Origin: CAWUJK01 sp963922865
Lineage (GTDB): Bacteria > Patescibacteriota > Gracilibacteria > BD1-5 > UBA6164
Length of the DNA: 33,310 nt
Reading direction: 5' to 3'
Assembly (NCBI GenBank): GCA_963922865.1
Contig: CAWUJK010000012.1
Span: forward strand, 1 to 33,310
Positions within the stretch are counted from its first letter, which is position 1. Each line of letters opens with the position of its first letter. Both the position numbers and the translations under genes were made by a program. Below, in pieces: positions 9,136-19,449 of the stretch. The notes beneath the pieces were generated by a model, which was not told where the DNA came from, made no database searches, and saw only the letters and a program-made list of their open reading frames with translations.

Positions 9136-10374
9136 TTATATTAGTTTGAATGCTTCTTCTATTGTTGTTTCTCAAAGAAGAGCTTTTAATAATCAGTCTT
9201 GTACTATTGTAATCATTCAGTGCTTTATGGCTTCTTCTTTCATCTCGTTATCTGAAGCTTCATTTAGTATTAATGGTTCTAAGTAATCTTCAACTATTAA
9301 TACTTCATGTATTCAAAGTCTTCATTTATATCATGTGTTGCTACATTTTTCACATCATGCTCATTTATAGAATTGTAAATTATTTATGCTTTGCTCATCT
9401 AAAATAGGGGATAAATATTCTTTTACTTTTTCAAAATCAATTTCTTTAGGGCTAAATTTTTCTTTACAATTTGAACATATTTTTTTTCAAAGTCTTTGGG
9501 ATATTACCATTTTCATTGCAGAACTTATAAGAAAAGGTTCTACTCACATATTTATTAGTCTTCATATTGTTCAAGGTGCTGAGTTTGTATGTATTGTTGA
9601 TAGTACCAAATGTCATGTTAGTGCAGCTTCAACTGCTAAAGTAGCTGTTTCTTTATCTCTTATCTCTCATACCATTATTATATCAGGGTCTTGTCTAAGT
9701 AGAGTTCTAAGTCCAGAACCAAAAGTATATCATATTTCCGGTTTAACTTGAGATTGGTTTACATACTCTATATCGTATTCTATAGGATCTTCTAGGGTTG
9801 ATATATTGTATTCTAAGGGGTTATAATTTTTTAATATTCAAAATAATGTGGTAGATTTTCAAGAACCTGTAGGTCATGATACTAACATTATTCAATATTT
9901 GCTTTTTAGTGCTTCTCTAACTTTTTTTAAATTTACATCTATAAGTCCTAATGCCTCAATATTTGTAAGACTTGAATCTTGTTTTAATATTCTCATTACT
10001 ACTTTTTCTCAGTATTTCGTAGGAAGGGTAGAAAATCTTATATCAACATTTTGTTTTTCTTCCTCATATTCATAAACTATTTTTCAATCTTGAGGTTTTT
10101 TATTTTCATCTATTTTTACTTTTGCAAGAACTTTTAGTCTAGTTGTTACTGCTGAATTGTTACGATGATCTATTTTGTCATATATAAAAAAATCTCAATC
10201 TCTTCTAAATCTTATCATTATAAAATCTTCATTTGGCTCTATATGTATATCAGAAGCACCATATTTTATTGCAAATTTAAATATGTTGTCTATATAGCTT
10301 ACAACATCTCATAAATCTTTTTTTATGATCATTCAAATAAGCTTATCAGGGTTTTGCAGGATTATTTTCTCCAT
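9136..10374 (-). CDS. pilB: Type IV pilus assembly ATPase PilB (short form)
   Basis: A 412-residue GspE-family ATPase that powers pilus extension. Motifs in order: ASDIHIEP near residue 40, Walker A SGPTGSGKSTT, Asp box LEDPIEYDIE, Walker B IIMVGEIRDKETA, His box TGHLVLSTIHTNSA, then the zinc-binding pairs CSNC and CEKC that mark PilB/GspE rather than PilT. It lacks the roughly 150-residue N-terminal N1 (T2SSE_N) domain of typical PilB, so it is near the minimal catalytic length; no in-frame upstream ATG restores that domain. It precedes the phosphatase gene by 12 bases and is preceded by a 123-base gap, which may hold its promoter. Confidence 0.93.
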
Positions 10375-10497
10375 GTATTTGCATTTTTTATATATCTTAC
10401 TTGATATATAATATCATATACTTGTAAATAAGTTAAGTTTTTGTGGTTTACAAAACGCTAAAATTATATTTGATATAGTTTTTTGAAATAATTAATC

Positions 10498-11343
10498 TTA
10501 TTTATTATTTATTATGAACTTTTTTAGTTTGTTTTTTTTGGAGTTTTTTATTTCTTTTTCTATTTCTTTGTTAAAGCTTTCCATATTTTTATATTGATTT
10601 TCTTTGTATATTATAATTTCTTTTCCATCTATATTTTTTACTTTATAATTTATAGTGAAACCTAATTTTTTTAGCGTTTTTTCTATTGTAGTTTCTTCTG
10701 TTTTTGGATTTTTTTTCAACTCTTTTTGCTTTTTTAATTTATTTTTTTCTTCTAATAATTTTTTTCTTTGTTTTTCGTATTGTAAGCATTTTTTAAGACT
10801 AACTTTACACACTAGCGCTTCTTTTGCTTTTATTAGATTATTTTTGTAGTTTTTTAAGTTGTGTATTTCTGGCGCTATAATAAATAGAATTGCTATTACT
10901 ATTGTGCTTGGAATTATTACTATCATCACAAATCCTAGTCTAGTTTTTGGTTTAATATAATCTTTTATTTTTTTGAACTTTTCTAATATACTGGTTTTTT
11001 CTCTATTAAATTCTGATTTATAATTAGCAAATAAATCTTGTTGTTTTTCTGCTTTTAGTTTTTTGTCTTTTTCTTGTCGTTCTTTTTCTCTTTCCTTTTC
11101 TTGTTTCATTTTTTCTTCTTCTTGTTTTCTTTTTTCTTGATCTAATTTTTCTTTTTTATTTAACATATTGGATAGATCAATTTTTTTTTCATTAGGGTCT
11201 TTTATTTCATTTGATGTTTTTTCTATTTTTTTTACCCTTTCTAACTCTGTATTACTATCCTTTGATGTTTTATTTTTATCATCATTGGTTTTTTTTCATA
11301 TAATAGCTCATAGATTAAGTTTGAAAGGTTTTTTATCTAGCAT
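10498..11343 (-). CDS. Single-pass membrane protein with a long charged coiled coil, pilus-linked
   Basis: A 281-residue protein I cannot assign to a named family. Residues 1-135 are dominated by Lys, Glu and Gln in long heptad-like runs, then a transmembrane segment (about 136-157, LGFVMIVIIPSTIVIAILFI), then a second charged helical region and a small C-terminal domain. An internal ATG at 11166 could serve as start, but the frame is open through two TGA glycines to the ATG at 11343, which I prefer. One transmembrane helix with flanking coiled coil recalls PilN/PilO-type alignment proteins in layout only. The position ahead of pilB suggests it may anchor or regulate the pilus machine; this is inference. 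Confidence 0.7.
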
Positions 11344-11443
11344 TTTTTTAAATTTAATTAAAATATTGTACCTTTATCAATATGATACAATATTTTGTTA
11401 TTTTAGTCAAAAAATATAGCTAATTTTTTTTTTTACTTTATAA

Positions 11444-11517
11444 TGGTTGGAGTAGAGGGATTCGAACCCCCGATAACGGATTCAGAGTCCGTGGTCTTAC
11501 CACTTGACGATACTCCA
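11444..11517 (-). tRNA. tRNA-Gln (anticodon CUG)
   Basis: A complete cloverleaf with encoded CCA: acceptor tggagta/tactcca, anticodon stem acgga/tccgt with loop ctctgaa (CTG at 34-36), T-loop ttcgaat. Confidence 0.93.
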
Positions 11518-11518
11518 A

Positions 11519-11560
11519 AAAATAAAGAAGCGTCTAAAATCACTTCTTTATTTTCATTAG
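11519..11560 (-). terminator. Terminator after rplL
   Basis: A 12-bp stem aaaataaagaag / cttctttatttt with a 12-nt loop lies between the rplL stop and the tRNA-Gln gene and should end the rplJ-rplL transcript. Confidence 0.7.
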
Positions 11561-11570
11561 TATAAATTTA

Positions 11571-11945
11571 CTATTTTAACTCAACAGAAGCACCTGCTTC
11601 TTCTAGTTTAGCTTTTATTTCATCAGCTTCAGCTTGTTCACAATTTTCTTTAATAGCTCCTCAATTATCTGCTAAATCTTTAGCTTCTTTTAAACCAAGA
11701 CCAGTAATTTCTCTAATTACTTTTATAACAGCAATTTTAGAAGCACCAGCTGATGTTAACTCAACATTTTTAGTTGAACTCTCAGCCTCTCATCCTTCTG
11801 CTCAAGCAGCAGCCATCATAACAGGAGCAGCAGCAGATACACCAAACTCTTCTTCCATAGCTTTAACTAAATCGTTTAACTCAACGATTGATAGTTCCTT
11901 CACTAAATTCATAATGCTTTCAGCATTTTTGCTTAAATCAGCCAT
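11571..11945 (-). CDS. rplL: 50S ribosomal protein L7/L12
   Basis: A 124-residue stalk protein that recruits translation factors to the ribosome. The N-terminal dimerization domain (ELSIVELNDLVKAMEEEFGV), Ala/Gly-rich hinge and C-terminal factor-binding domain (KIAVIKVIREITGLGLKEAK) are all clear; length is normal. Only 3 of 11 glycines are TGA, again low for this genome and in line with high expression. It is the second gene of the rplJ-rplL operon under L10-leader control. Confidence 0.97.
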
Positions 11946-12081
11946 AATAACTTTATTAAATTTTATAAATATATTTAGGTTCTAACTTTTATATATTAAA
12001 ATAAGTAAAAATGTATTTTGCTTAATTAATAGTTAGTAACTAACTCCCTTAAAACAAAGGAATCAGTATACAAAATATTAA

Positions 12082-12699
12082 TTATACAGTTTTTTCTTCT
12101 TCTTTAAGAGTTTTTGTAGATTCAGTTTCAATTTTTTCTTCATTTTTAGTTTCTTTAATTTCTTCTTTAGGAGTTTCTTCATTTTTAGTTTCAGTAGTAA
12201 CTCACTCTGCTTTGTCTTTAGCAATAGCATCTAATACTCTAGCAAAACTTGACATAGGAGATTGCATAGAACCAACTAGTCTTCATAGAAGAGTTTCTCT
12301 TGATGGCATAGAAGCTATTACTTTAGTTTCTTCTGCATCTTTAATTTCTCAATCTAAAAAGCAAGCACTCCAAATTATTTTATCTTTTAATCATTTTTTT
12401 GAAGCATTAACTTTACTTAAACCAGATATAGCATCTTGAGTTGATATAACTAATGCTATTTGATTAGGTAGAAATTCATCTTTTATCTCAACATCAAATA
12501 CCTCTTTAAAAGCTATTTTTATCAAAGTTTTTTTAGCTACCATAAAGCTAGCTCAAACTTCTCTTAAGCTTACTCTTAAATTTGTTATTTCCTCAACAGA
12601 TAATCCTAAATTGGAAGTAAAACCAACTGATTTAGAATCTTTAATTAACTCTTTTATATTGTTTAATACTTCTATTTTTTGTCATTTAGTTAGAGCCAT
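12082..12699 (-). CDS. rplJ: 50S ribosomal protein L10
   Basis: A 205-residue protein that binds 23S rRNA and anchors L7/L12 dimers through its C-terminal helix. The N-terminal domain (LTKGQKIEVLNNIKELIKDS, FMVAKKTLIKIA) and the central SMPSRETLLGRLVGSMQSPM segment are typical. The protein runs about 30-40 residues longer than most L10, ending in a low-complexity Lys/Glu/Thr tail from about residue 165. The mRNA leader upstream carries a recognizable L10 autoregulatory element. rplL follows after 136 bases. Confidence 0.95.
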
Positions 12700-12723
12700 A
12701 TTAATTATTTGTTATATTTTAGA

Positions 12724-12840
12724 TAAAAAATTCTCTTTTTTACGGTAAAAAAGAGAATTTAGTTTTTTAACTATTTTCTTTTAATTTTACCTCGGTAGGG
12801 CTTAATTTGCCTACTGTCTACAATAAATTTCCTAGAACGT
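12724..12840 (-). promoter_or_regulatory. L10 (rplJ) leader with attenuator hairpin
   Basis: The minus-strand RNA contains the L10-leader core (12788-12821): GUAGACAGUAGG, a loop, then CCUACCGAGGU, where GUAGG pairs with CCUAC. Downstream a 16-bp hairpin (12728-12760) followed by six U residues forms an intrinsic terminator ahead of rplJ. Excess L10 or the L10-L12 complex would favour termination; the element is known from other bacteria, the mechanism here is inferred. Confidence 0.8.
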
Positions 12841-12846
12841 GAGCTC

Positions 12847-12873
12847 ATTATATTCAAAAAAAATATAAGTCAA
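12847..12873 (-). promoter_or_regulatory. rplJL promoter
   Basis: Minus strand TTGACT (12873-12868), a 15-nt spacer and a perfect TATAAT (12852-12847), placed so transcription would begin at the 5' edge of the L10 leader. The spacer is short. Confidence 0.55.
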
Positions 12874-12899
12874 GTCTCTTTGTTTATAATTTCATGTAT

Positions 12900-13124
12900 T
12901 TAAGCTTTTTTGTTTTTAAGTTCTTGCGCTTTTTTCATTCTAGCGTAGAATTTGTCAACCGCACCAGTTTTAAGTATTTTTTGTTCTCCTGTATAGAAAG
13001 GGTGACATTTTGAACATATCTCTATTCTAGTATCTCAACTTATTGTTGATTTTACATCAAATTCTGCTCCACAAGAACAAGTAACTTTAACTGATTTTGA
13101 TTCAGGGTGTATTCATTTTTTCAT
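12900..13124 (-). CDS. rpmE: 50S ribosomal protein L31, zinc-binding form
   Basis: A 74-residue protein of the large subunit. It keeps the cysteines of the zinc-binding (C+) form: CSCG near residue 17 and CSKCHPFYTG near residue 37, plus the KFYARMKKA C-terminal helix. It starts MKKGIHP, with the glycine as TGA. It lies between the rplJ promoter region and a tRNA cluster and is probably transcribed separately from rplJL. Confidence 0.95.
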
Positions 13125-13208
13125 AATTCTTAATTTTTTATTTATTGGCCTAGTACCAAATAAAAATATAAATATATATTGGATTGCTTTTTTAAATTAT
13201 TTAAGAAA

Positions 13209-13293
13209 TGGTGCCCAAGGAGAGACTCGAACTCTCACTCGATTAAGAACTGGCTTCTAAGGCCAGCGTGTCTACCAATTCCACCACTTGGGC
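13209..13293 (-). tRNA. tRNA-Leu (anticodon UAG)
   Basis: A class II tRNA of 85 nt with a long variable arm and encoded CCA. Acceptor gcccaag/cttgggc, anticodon stem ctggc/gccag, loop cttagaa (TAG). Confidence 0.95.
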
Positions 13294-13311
13294 TTAAATA
13301 TAAAAATTTAA

Positions 13312-13396
13312 TGGTGGGCAGAGAGGGATTCGAACCCCCGAAAGCAAAGCTAAAGGATTTACAGTCCTCCCCATTTGGCCACTCTGGAATCTGCCC
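13312..13396 (-). tRNA. tRNA-Tyr (anticodon GUA)
   Basis: A class II tRNA of 85 nt, encoded CCA, acceptor gggcaga/tctgccc, anticodon loop with GTA. First of two tRNA genes following tRNA-Thr in transcription order. Confidence 0.95.
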
Positions 13397-13455
13397 TTAT
13401 AATTAAAGAATTTTTAGAACTTTTTAGTCCTAAAAAATTCTTAATATTATTTTAA

Positions 13456-13531
13456 TGGAGCCAATTATCGGATTTGAACCGATGACCGTTCGCTTACAAG
13501 GCGAATGCTCTACCAACTGAGCTAAATTGGC
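13456..13531 (-). tRNA. tRNA-Thr (anticodon UGU)
   Basis: A 76-nt cloverleaf with encoded CCA, acceptor gccaatt/aattggc, anticodon stem ttcgc/gcgaa, loop cttgtaa (TGT). Together with tRNA-Tyr and tRNA-Leu it forms a minus-strand cluster. Confidence 0.95.
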
Positions 13532-13665
13532 AATTTTTAATTGCAAGGGGTATCTTATAAAAAAAGACTCATAAGTCAAATTTTTTTGCTTTGTTTTCTT
13601 TAAAAAATAATTGCAAATTAGTTTTTTGCCCATAATATGAATAATATTTTTTTGTAATTTATATT

Positions 13666-14556
13666 ATGCTTCAAGATAGAATAAAAAACTTTTTAGATAA
13701 AAATTCATCTAAAAAAAAGATAATAGTTGTTTATTGACCAACTGCTTGTTGAAAAACTAGTTTAGCTGTTGATATAGCTAAACAACTTAAAACTGAAATT
13801 ATTTCTACTGATTCTAGGCAAATATTTAAGAATATGGATATTTGAACTGCTAAAGCTACAAAGCAAGAAATGTGATGAGTAAAACATCATATGATTGATA
13901 TAATATCCCCAAATGAGCAATACAGTGTTTGAGAATTTAAAAATGAATCTGAGAAGCTCATAAAAAATTTACACAAAAACGATTATATACCTATTTTAGT
14001 TTGATGAACTTGACTTTATATAGATAGTTTGATTTATAATTTTGATATTCCAAAAATTCCTGCTGATTGGAATTTGCGAAAAAATCTTGAAAATCAAGCG
14101 AAGCAATTTGGTAATGATTATATATACAATCAATTACTAGAAATTGATCCAAAATACGCTAAAACTTTACATCCAAATAACCTAAACTATATTATTAGAG
14201 CAATAGAAATTAAAACTCTTAGTTGAAAATCAAAATCTGAATTTATTTGAAATAAAATCCTTAAATATGATGTTTTATTTATTACACCCTACGATTGAGA
14301 TAGAGAAAAACTTTATGAAAGAATAAACTTGAGAGTTGATATAATGTTTGAACAATGACTTTTGCAAGAAGTCGAAAAATTATTAAAGATTTATAGCAGA
14401 AATGAATTTAGTATGAAAACTATTTGATATGAAGAAACTATAAGTTATATTGATTGAGAAATAGATTTTGAGCAAACAAAAGAATTAATTAAAAAAAATT
14501 CTAGAAATTATGCAAAAAGACAATTAACTTGGTTTAGAAAATATGATAAAAAATAA
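13666..14556 (+). CDS. miaA: tRNA dimethylallyltransferase MiaA
   Basis: A 296-residue enzyme that prenylates A37 of tRNAs reading U-starting codons, which here includes UGA read as glycine. Motifs: P-loop YGPTACGKTS (both glycines of the loop are TGA), DSRQIFKNMDIGTAK, the VGGTGLY loop and the C-terminal KRQLTWFRKY tRNA-binding segment. Length is normal. The next gene starts 14 bases before its stop, so the two are coupled. Confidence 0.96.
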
Positions 14557-15337
14557 AAAATTAATAAAAATTTTAATAAGGGTAATAAAATCTATATTTA
14601 TTTCCTACTTAATAGTAAGTGTATTCTTATTTTTCTTTCAGAAAAATATGCTTTATTTTCCAAGTAGTAAGGATTTTTATTCATGTGAACATTTTTCAGA
14701 CTCTCAAAAAGCGGTTTACAAATGAACTAGATTTTATAAACTAGATTGAGAAAAAAATAATTTAATAGTTTTTTTTCATTGAAATGCTGGAAGAGCTTGT
14801 GATAGAATTTTTATATTGGATATGCTCAAAGAAACTAAAAACAGTATTTTATTTGTGGAATATAGCTGATATGCAGAATCTAATCGTCAAGCTGATTTAA
14901 AAAGTATTTTGAAAAATGTTTTAGAAATTTGAGAATATATTTCTTCTAAGTCTTATGATAATGTTTATGTTATGTGAAGAAGTTTATGAACTTGACCTGC
15001 GAGTTATTTTGCACAAAATTTTAAAACAGATAAACTATTTTTAGTCTCCCCCTATGAGCAATTATATAAAGTAGCTCAAGAAAAATATCCTTTTTTTGCT
15101 GTTAAATTACTTTTTACACAAAATTATAACAGTAGTTACTATCTAAAAAATTATAAAAATAAATTACTTATAATTCACTGAAAAAAAGATAGGGTAATAC
15201 CATACAAGCACGCTTTAAGTTTATATAATAGTATTATAAGTAGTAATAAAAAAATACTTGCTTTGGAGGATAAAAATCATCATAATATTTTTGATGATTT
15301 TAAAACTAGAGAAGCTATAATAGAGTTTTTAAAATAA
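14543..15337 (+). CDS. Membrane-anchored alpha/beta hydrolase (BEM46-like)
   Basis: A 264-residue protein with an N-terminal hydrophobic anchor (about residues 12-33) followed by an alpha/beta-hydrolase fold. The oxyanion loop HGNAGRA, nucleophile elbow GRSLGTGPA (catalytic Ser), acid segment HGKKDRVIP and the His of EDKNHHNIF give a full triad. The closest recognizable relatives are the BEM46/ABHD13 group, whose substrates are unclear. The start codon overlaps the end of miaA by 14 bases; tsaD follows 11 bases after the stop, so the three form an operon. Confidence 0.85.
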
Positions 15338-15348
15338 GAATTATAACA

Positions 15349-16317
15349 ATGAAAATATTAGCTTTTGAAACATCTTGTGATGATACTAGTATAGCAATTT
15401 TTGAGAATGAAAAATTGCTTTTTATGGATACAAAAAGTCAGATTAAAACACATAATAAAACTTGATGAGTTGTCCCAGAAGTCGCAGCTCGTGAACACGC
15501 AAATTCTATTTTTGATGTTTTGGATAACGTATTGAGGTCTTCAAAAATAAATTTACAAGACATAGATTATATAGCAGTAACAAAAACCCCATGATTAATT
15601 CCTAGCCTACTGACTTGATTGACAGTTGCTAAAACCCTATGAAATATTTTAGATATTGATGTGATTGAAATTAACCATATACAAGCTCATATTTTTGCCA
15701 ATTTTTTGGATAGAAACAAAGAAGATATAATTTTTCCTTTAGTTTGTTTAACTGTTTCTGGTGGGCATAATGAAATTTATTATATGAAAAATATGTTTTC
15801 TATGGAACTTTTATGAGCAACTCAAGATGATGCTGCATGAGAAGCTTTTGATAAAGTGGCAAAAATGATGTGACTTTGATATCCTTGAGGACCTATTATA
15901 AGTAAGTTGGCAAGTGAGTATACAGGCGAGAACTTAAATCTTTTCCCTAGAGTATGGCTAAAAAAAGATAGTTATAATTTTAGTTTTTCATGACTTAAAA
16001 GTGCGGTTAAAAGAGAAATTGATAAAAGATGAGAATTAAGTTTGCAGGATAAAAAACAAATGGCTTTTGAGTTTGAAAGTGCAGTTATAGATGTACTTGC
16101 TTACAAGCTTGTAAATGCTTGAGTTAAAAAATGAGTGAAAAATATAATGTTAACCTGAGGTGTAAGCGCAAATAACAAGCTAGTTGATATTATTTCTCAA
16201 AAGTCTAAAGATAAGAGCTTGTGATTCTTTTTTCCAGTTAAAAAATTATATTGTTGTGATAATGCGGCTATGGTAGGGATTAATGCTTATTATAAAATAA
16301 TAAATAAATTGGTGTAA
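15349..16317 (+). CDS. tsaD: tRNA N6-adenosine threonylcarbamoyltransferase TsaD
   Basis: A 322-residue ASKHA-fold enzyme that installs t6A37 on ANN-reading tRNAs. Visible: N-terminal AFETSCDDTS, the metal-binding HIQAH (HxxxH), SGGHNEI, the GEAFDKVAKMMGLGYPGGP signature and LTGGVSANNKL near the C-terminus, with several of these glycines as TGA. Length is normal. Third gene after miaA, so two position-37 tRNA modification enzymes share a transcript. Confidence 0.97.
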
Positions 16318-16614
16318 TATATTTTTGTATATAAATACTAAGGTTTTTTCTAAAAATTTTTAACTGTTTAATAGTAATAAACAAATAGTAAAATTTTATC
16401 TTTGAAATTTAATATCTTATTAATGTGAGGTGAGTATAATGAAGTGTTTTATGTTATATAAATGGCTTAAAATAGGGGAAAAAATCATTTTTTCTTTTGA
16501 CTTTCAAAAATTTTTTTTTATCATGTTTTTATGTATTTAGCTAGTTGCTTTATGGGAGGTTAAAATAATTAGTTAAATACTATTAGTTTTATGAAAATAA
16601 AAGAAAAACTTGGA
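16318..16614. other. Intergenic stretch after tsaD, no gene assigned
   Basis: About 300 bases with a TATAAT-like box at 16435-16440 preceded by a purine-rich patch (gaggtgag). A 33-codon frame (16439-16540) exists but has low-complexity, Phe/Lys-rich content and no similarity I recognize. A purine-rich agggga...gggagg pattern could belong to a small RNA, but I see no known fold. Confidence 0.4.
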
Positions 16615-16645
16615 TTATATTCCAAGTTTTTCTTTTATTTTTAAG
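16594..16645. terminator. Long bidirectional terminator
   Basis: A 21-bp perfect stem (aaaataaaagaaaaacttgga / tccaagtttttcttttatttt) with T tracts on both sides. It covers the 3' end of the minus-strand HTH gene and can also end transcription coming from tsaD. Confidence 0.8.
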
Positions 16646-17223
16646 TTGTCTTTTAAAAATATGTTACCAGGTTCAGTTAGTATATTTTTTATCAATTTAT
16701 CTCAATAATCTAGTCTTTCATATAATTCTTGAGTTGTTATTATTGCATACTTTACTTTTCTCCCATAAAATATTTTATTCACAAATTTAGCAAATTCTTT
16801 TTTATCTATCTCTCATATAAGAAATATATCTAGAATTGTTTTTGTTTGATCTACTAGTTTATTTTTTACTGCTTTGTTTATTATGATAAGTTCAAGTAGT
16901 GTCTCTTTTTTAAAAAATTCTTTTATTTTAATAAGAGGATTATAAGATTTTAAGAAGATAGATGCGAAATCTTGAATTAGTTCAAAATTTTCATTTAAAT
17001 AAAATATTTTCTTTTTTAGATGAGACCTTGATTTTAGTATACCAAGCTCTCAAAGATTATCTAACTCTCTTTTTACTGAGTTTATTTGTTCATCAAGCTC
17101 TCTTGATAATAATCTCATATGAAACCCTTCATTATTTCAATTTTCATATTCTAAAAAAAATTTTTCAAGTATTTTTGCTCTAGATTTTGATCAAAATATT
17201 TTAGATAGATCTATATTCTTCAT
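16615..17223 (-). CDS. Winged-helix protein with a nucleotidyltransferase-like C-terminal domain
   Basis: A 202-residue protein. Residues 1-75 look like an ArsR/MarR-type winged helix (IFGSKSRAKILEKFF, LLSRELDEQINSVKRELDNL). The C-terminal half resembles the minimal nucleotidyltransferase domain often fused to such HTHs: ILDIFLIGEID, then KFVNKIFYGRKVKYAIITTQ and ELYERL. The first catalytic motif (GS with downstream DxD) is not evident: where GSxA is expected the sequence reads IINKAV, and the acidic motif is reduced to LDIFLIG. Hence it is probably a degenerate, non-catalytic or effector-binding form. It faces away from tsaD and overlaps a terminator at its 3' end. Function unknown. Confidence 0.6.
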
Positions 17224-17288
17224 TTATATGTAAAAATTATTTAAACATTTTTTATCTAAATATATTAATATTTAGTAATAATTCAAAA

Positions 17289-17332
17289 AAAAATAGAAAA
17301 AAGTGGTTGTATAACCACTTTTTTCTATTTTT
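17289..17332 (-). terminator. Terminator after the VirB4-like gene
   Basis: A 20-bp stem (aaaaatagaaaaaagtggtt / aaccacttttttctattttt, loop gtat) overlaps the stop codon of the minus-strand VirB4-like gene and is followed by a run of T on that strand. Confidence 0.85.
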
Positions 17333-19241
17333 CTGGATTGGAGCTAACTATTTTTTCTTCGTAGTAGCTTGCAAGAATTTGTATTCATACATGTTCTACT
17401 CATGCAAAAAATAATCATTGTCAAACAGACGCGTTTAGTAAAATATATTTTTCTTGTTCTGTCAATTTAAATATGTTTTGTAAAGCATCTATTGACGCAC
17501 TAGATTGTTTTAGCAATATCTGTATTGATGAGTTTGTTACAATAGCTTTTCAGTACTTACTTCCAACAAAATCTTCTATATCCTGAGTTATTGTGGTTAT
17601 TCAAAGATTATATTTTCTTGCTCTTTTTACAAGCCCGAAAAGAAATTGTGCTGAGTCATCATGTTGCATTATATTCCAAGCTTCATCTATTACCAGTAAT
17701 CTTTTCTTATTACTAGATTTAACTTTGTTCCATATATAATTTAGCACTACATACATCGCAGTTGGTCTCATTATATCACTTAAATCTCTAACAGAGAATA
17801 CTTGTAATCACTCTTTTAGGTCTATGTTTGTTTCTTGAGAAAATATTCATGAAAAGATTCAATTTGTATATTTTTCTAATTTTAGTACAAGTGATTTGGC
17901 TCAATCCATTGTTTCCAAAACATCTTGCAAATCTTTCATTATTGGTATTTGCTTATTTTCAGCATTGTCATTTTCCATAGTTATTCATTTCAAACTATAT
18001 GTTGTGATTATGGCTTTTTCCATTATTGACTCTTCTGTTGCGTCCAGTTTCCCAAGCATTAGATTCATAAGACCTAATATTGAAATTATAGCTGACCTTA
18101 ATAAATCCCCTGGTTTTTCATCTACATCTTTTAATCATAATGGTAAATCAAACGGATTAATTCTTTGATTTGAGTTCAATGATACATCTAGATAACTTCA
18201 TCATACTGTGTCAACTAAGGCTTTATATTCATTTTCAGGATCTATTACTATAATGTTAGTTCACATCATAAGACTTCTAAGTATCTCTAGTTTTACAGCA
18301 AAAGATTTACCTCAACCTGATTTAGCAAACACACACATATTTGCATTTTCTGACCTAAATCTATCATATAAAATTAGTGAATTGTTGTGGGTATTTACTC
18401 AATATAATATTCCATCATCATGTGATAGTGTTGAACTTGAAAAGGGAAATGTTGTTGATATACCTCAAGTAGACATATTTCTATATACTCAAATTTCATC
18501 ACGAGCAAATGGTCATGTTGATATAAATCCTTGCATACTTCTTAGGTATGCTTGTTTTTGAAGAACATTCCTTCAAGATAGGATTGTTTCAATATTTTTT
18601 CCAATTTTTTCTAGTTTTTCTAAAGAATCAGAATATATTGTTATATAAATAGATAAATGGAAATATTTTTCTTCTCATCTCGTAAGTTTGTGTCTTAGTT
18701 CTTCTACATCTTGTATTTGAGCATCTATAGCAGGATCGTTTATAAGTCATTTATCATGATTTATACTTCTTTCTGAGTTTAGTTGTACTAATCTCTTTTT
18801 TAGAAACTTTTGAATAAAAGCTGAATCTATTGGGTATGTAAAAAGGCTCATGTCAAATTTAACATCCAAATTTATAACTGGAGATAACCAGTTTCACTCT
18901 AAAAAAGTAGGGTATGCGTATACAAAAAATGTTTTTGCAAAGGTGTTATTTATTTGTATGTGATTTGCAGATTCTTTTAAAAAAGCTGGAGATATAGCAT
19001 CTTTTAAAAAAGCTAGAGCTTCCTTGTATTCTTTTTCTATTTCTATTAGTTTTTGTTTTTCGTTTTTGTCTAATTTTTCGTTTTCTTTTTCTGCTTTATT
19101 TATTGTCTCTTTTTTCTTTTTTTCTTTTTCTGCTGTTTCTTTTTTCGTTTTTATATCAGCTTCACTTGACTCAAAAGTAGATATATCTCAAGTGTATCTT
19201 TTTTTTACCAATTCTAATAATTTTTCATTTTTATCTGACAC
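17325..19241 (-). CDS. VirB4/TraC-like secretion ATPase
   Basis: A 638-residue ATPase of the VirB4/TraC/ConE family. N-terminal coiled coil (about 25-75, Lys/Glu-rich), a CagE/TrbE-like middle region (RSINHDKGL to GISTTFPFSSSTL), Walker A AKSGGGKSFAVK (two of the three GGG codons TGA or GGT) and Walker B RLLVIDEAWNIMQ, then the C-terminal ITQDIEDF and LKQSSASIDAL motifs. In CPR genomes lone VirB4-like genes are common and may drive DNA or protein transfer or a pilus. No ATG is available: the frame opens after a TAA at 19262-19260 and the first usable codon is GTG at 19241. A short unrelated-frame ATG ORF lies just upstream, so a missed frameshifted N-terminus is possible. Confidence 0.88.
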
Positions 19242-19449
19242 TTTTTTGTATTTAGTACTAAATATTTATATTGTATTTTATAGCTTGTCATTGTTTTGTA
19301 AAGTCTCAAAACTTTTTTTGTCTTGTCAAAATAATTAAGAGTTGTTTAATAATAAAACTATTTTTTCAAATTTGAAACTCTTTTTAAGTTTTTTTGCCCT
19401 AAATAATTATTTTTATATAATAAAAATTAAAATAATTAAATAAAACGCA

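Noticed and set aside
9386..9751. A 121-residue plus-strand frame
   Set aside because: Antisense shadow of pilB, whose motifs on the minus strand are unambiguous.
12768..12848. A 25-residue basic ORF in the rplJ leader
   Set aside because: Its ATG lies inside the -10 box of the rplJ promoter and its body is the L10-leader RNA element, so it is not expected to be transcribed whole.
13179..13406. An open frame covering two tRNA genes
   Set aside because: It runs across tRNA-Leu and tRNA-Tyr on the opposite strand and is accidental.
16439..16540. A 33-residue ORF after tsaD
   Set aside because: Phe/Lys-rich low complexity, no glycine TGA, no family resemblance. Kept only as a note in the intergenic entry.
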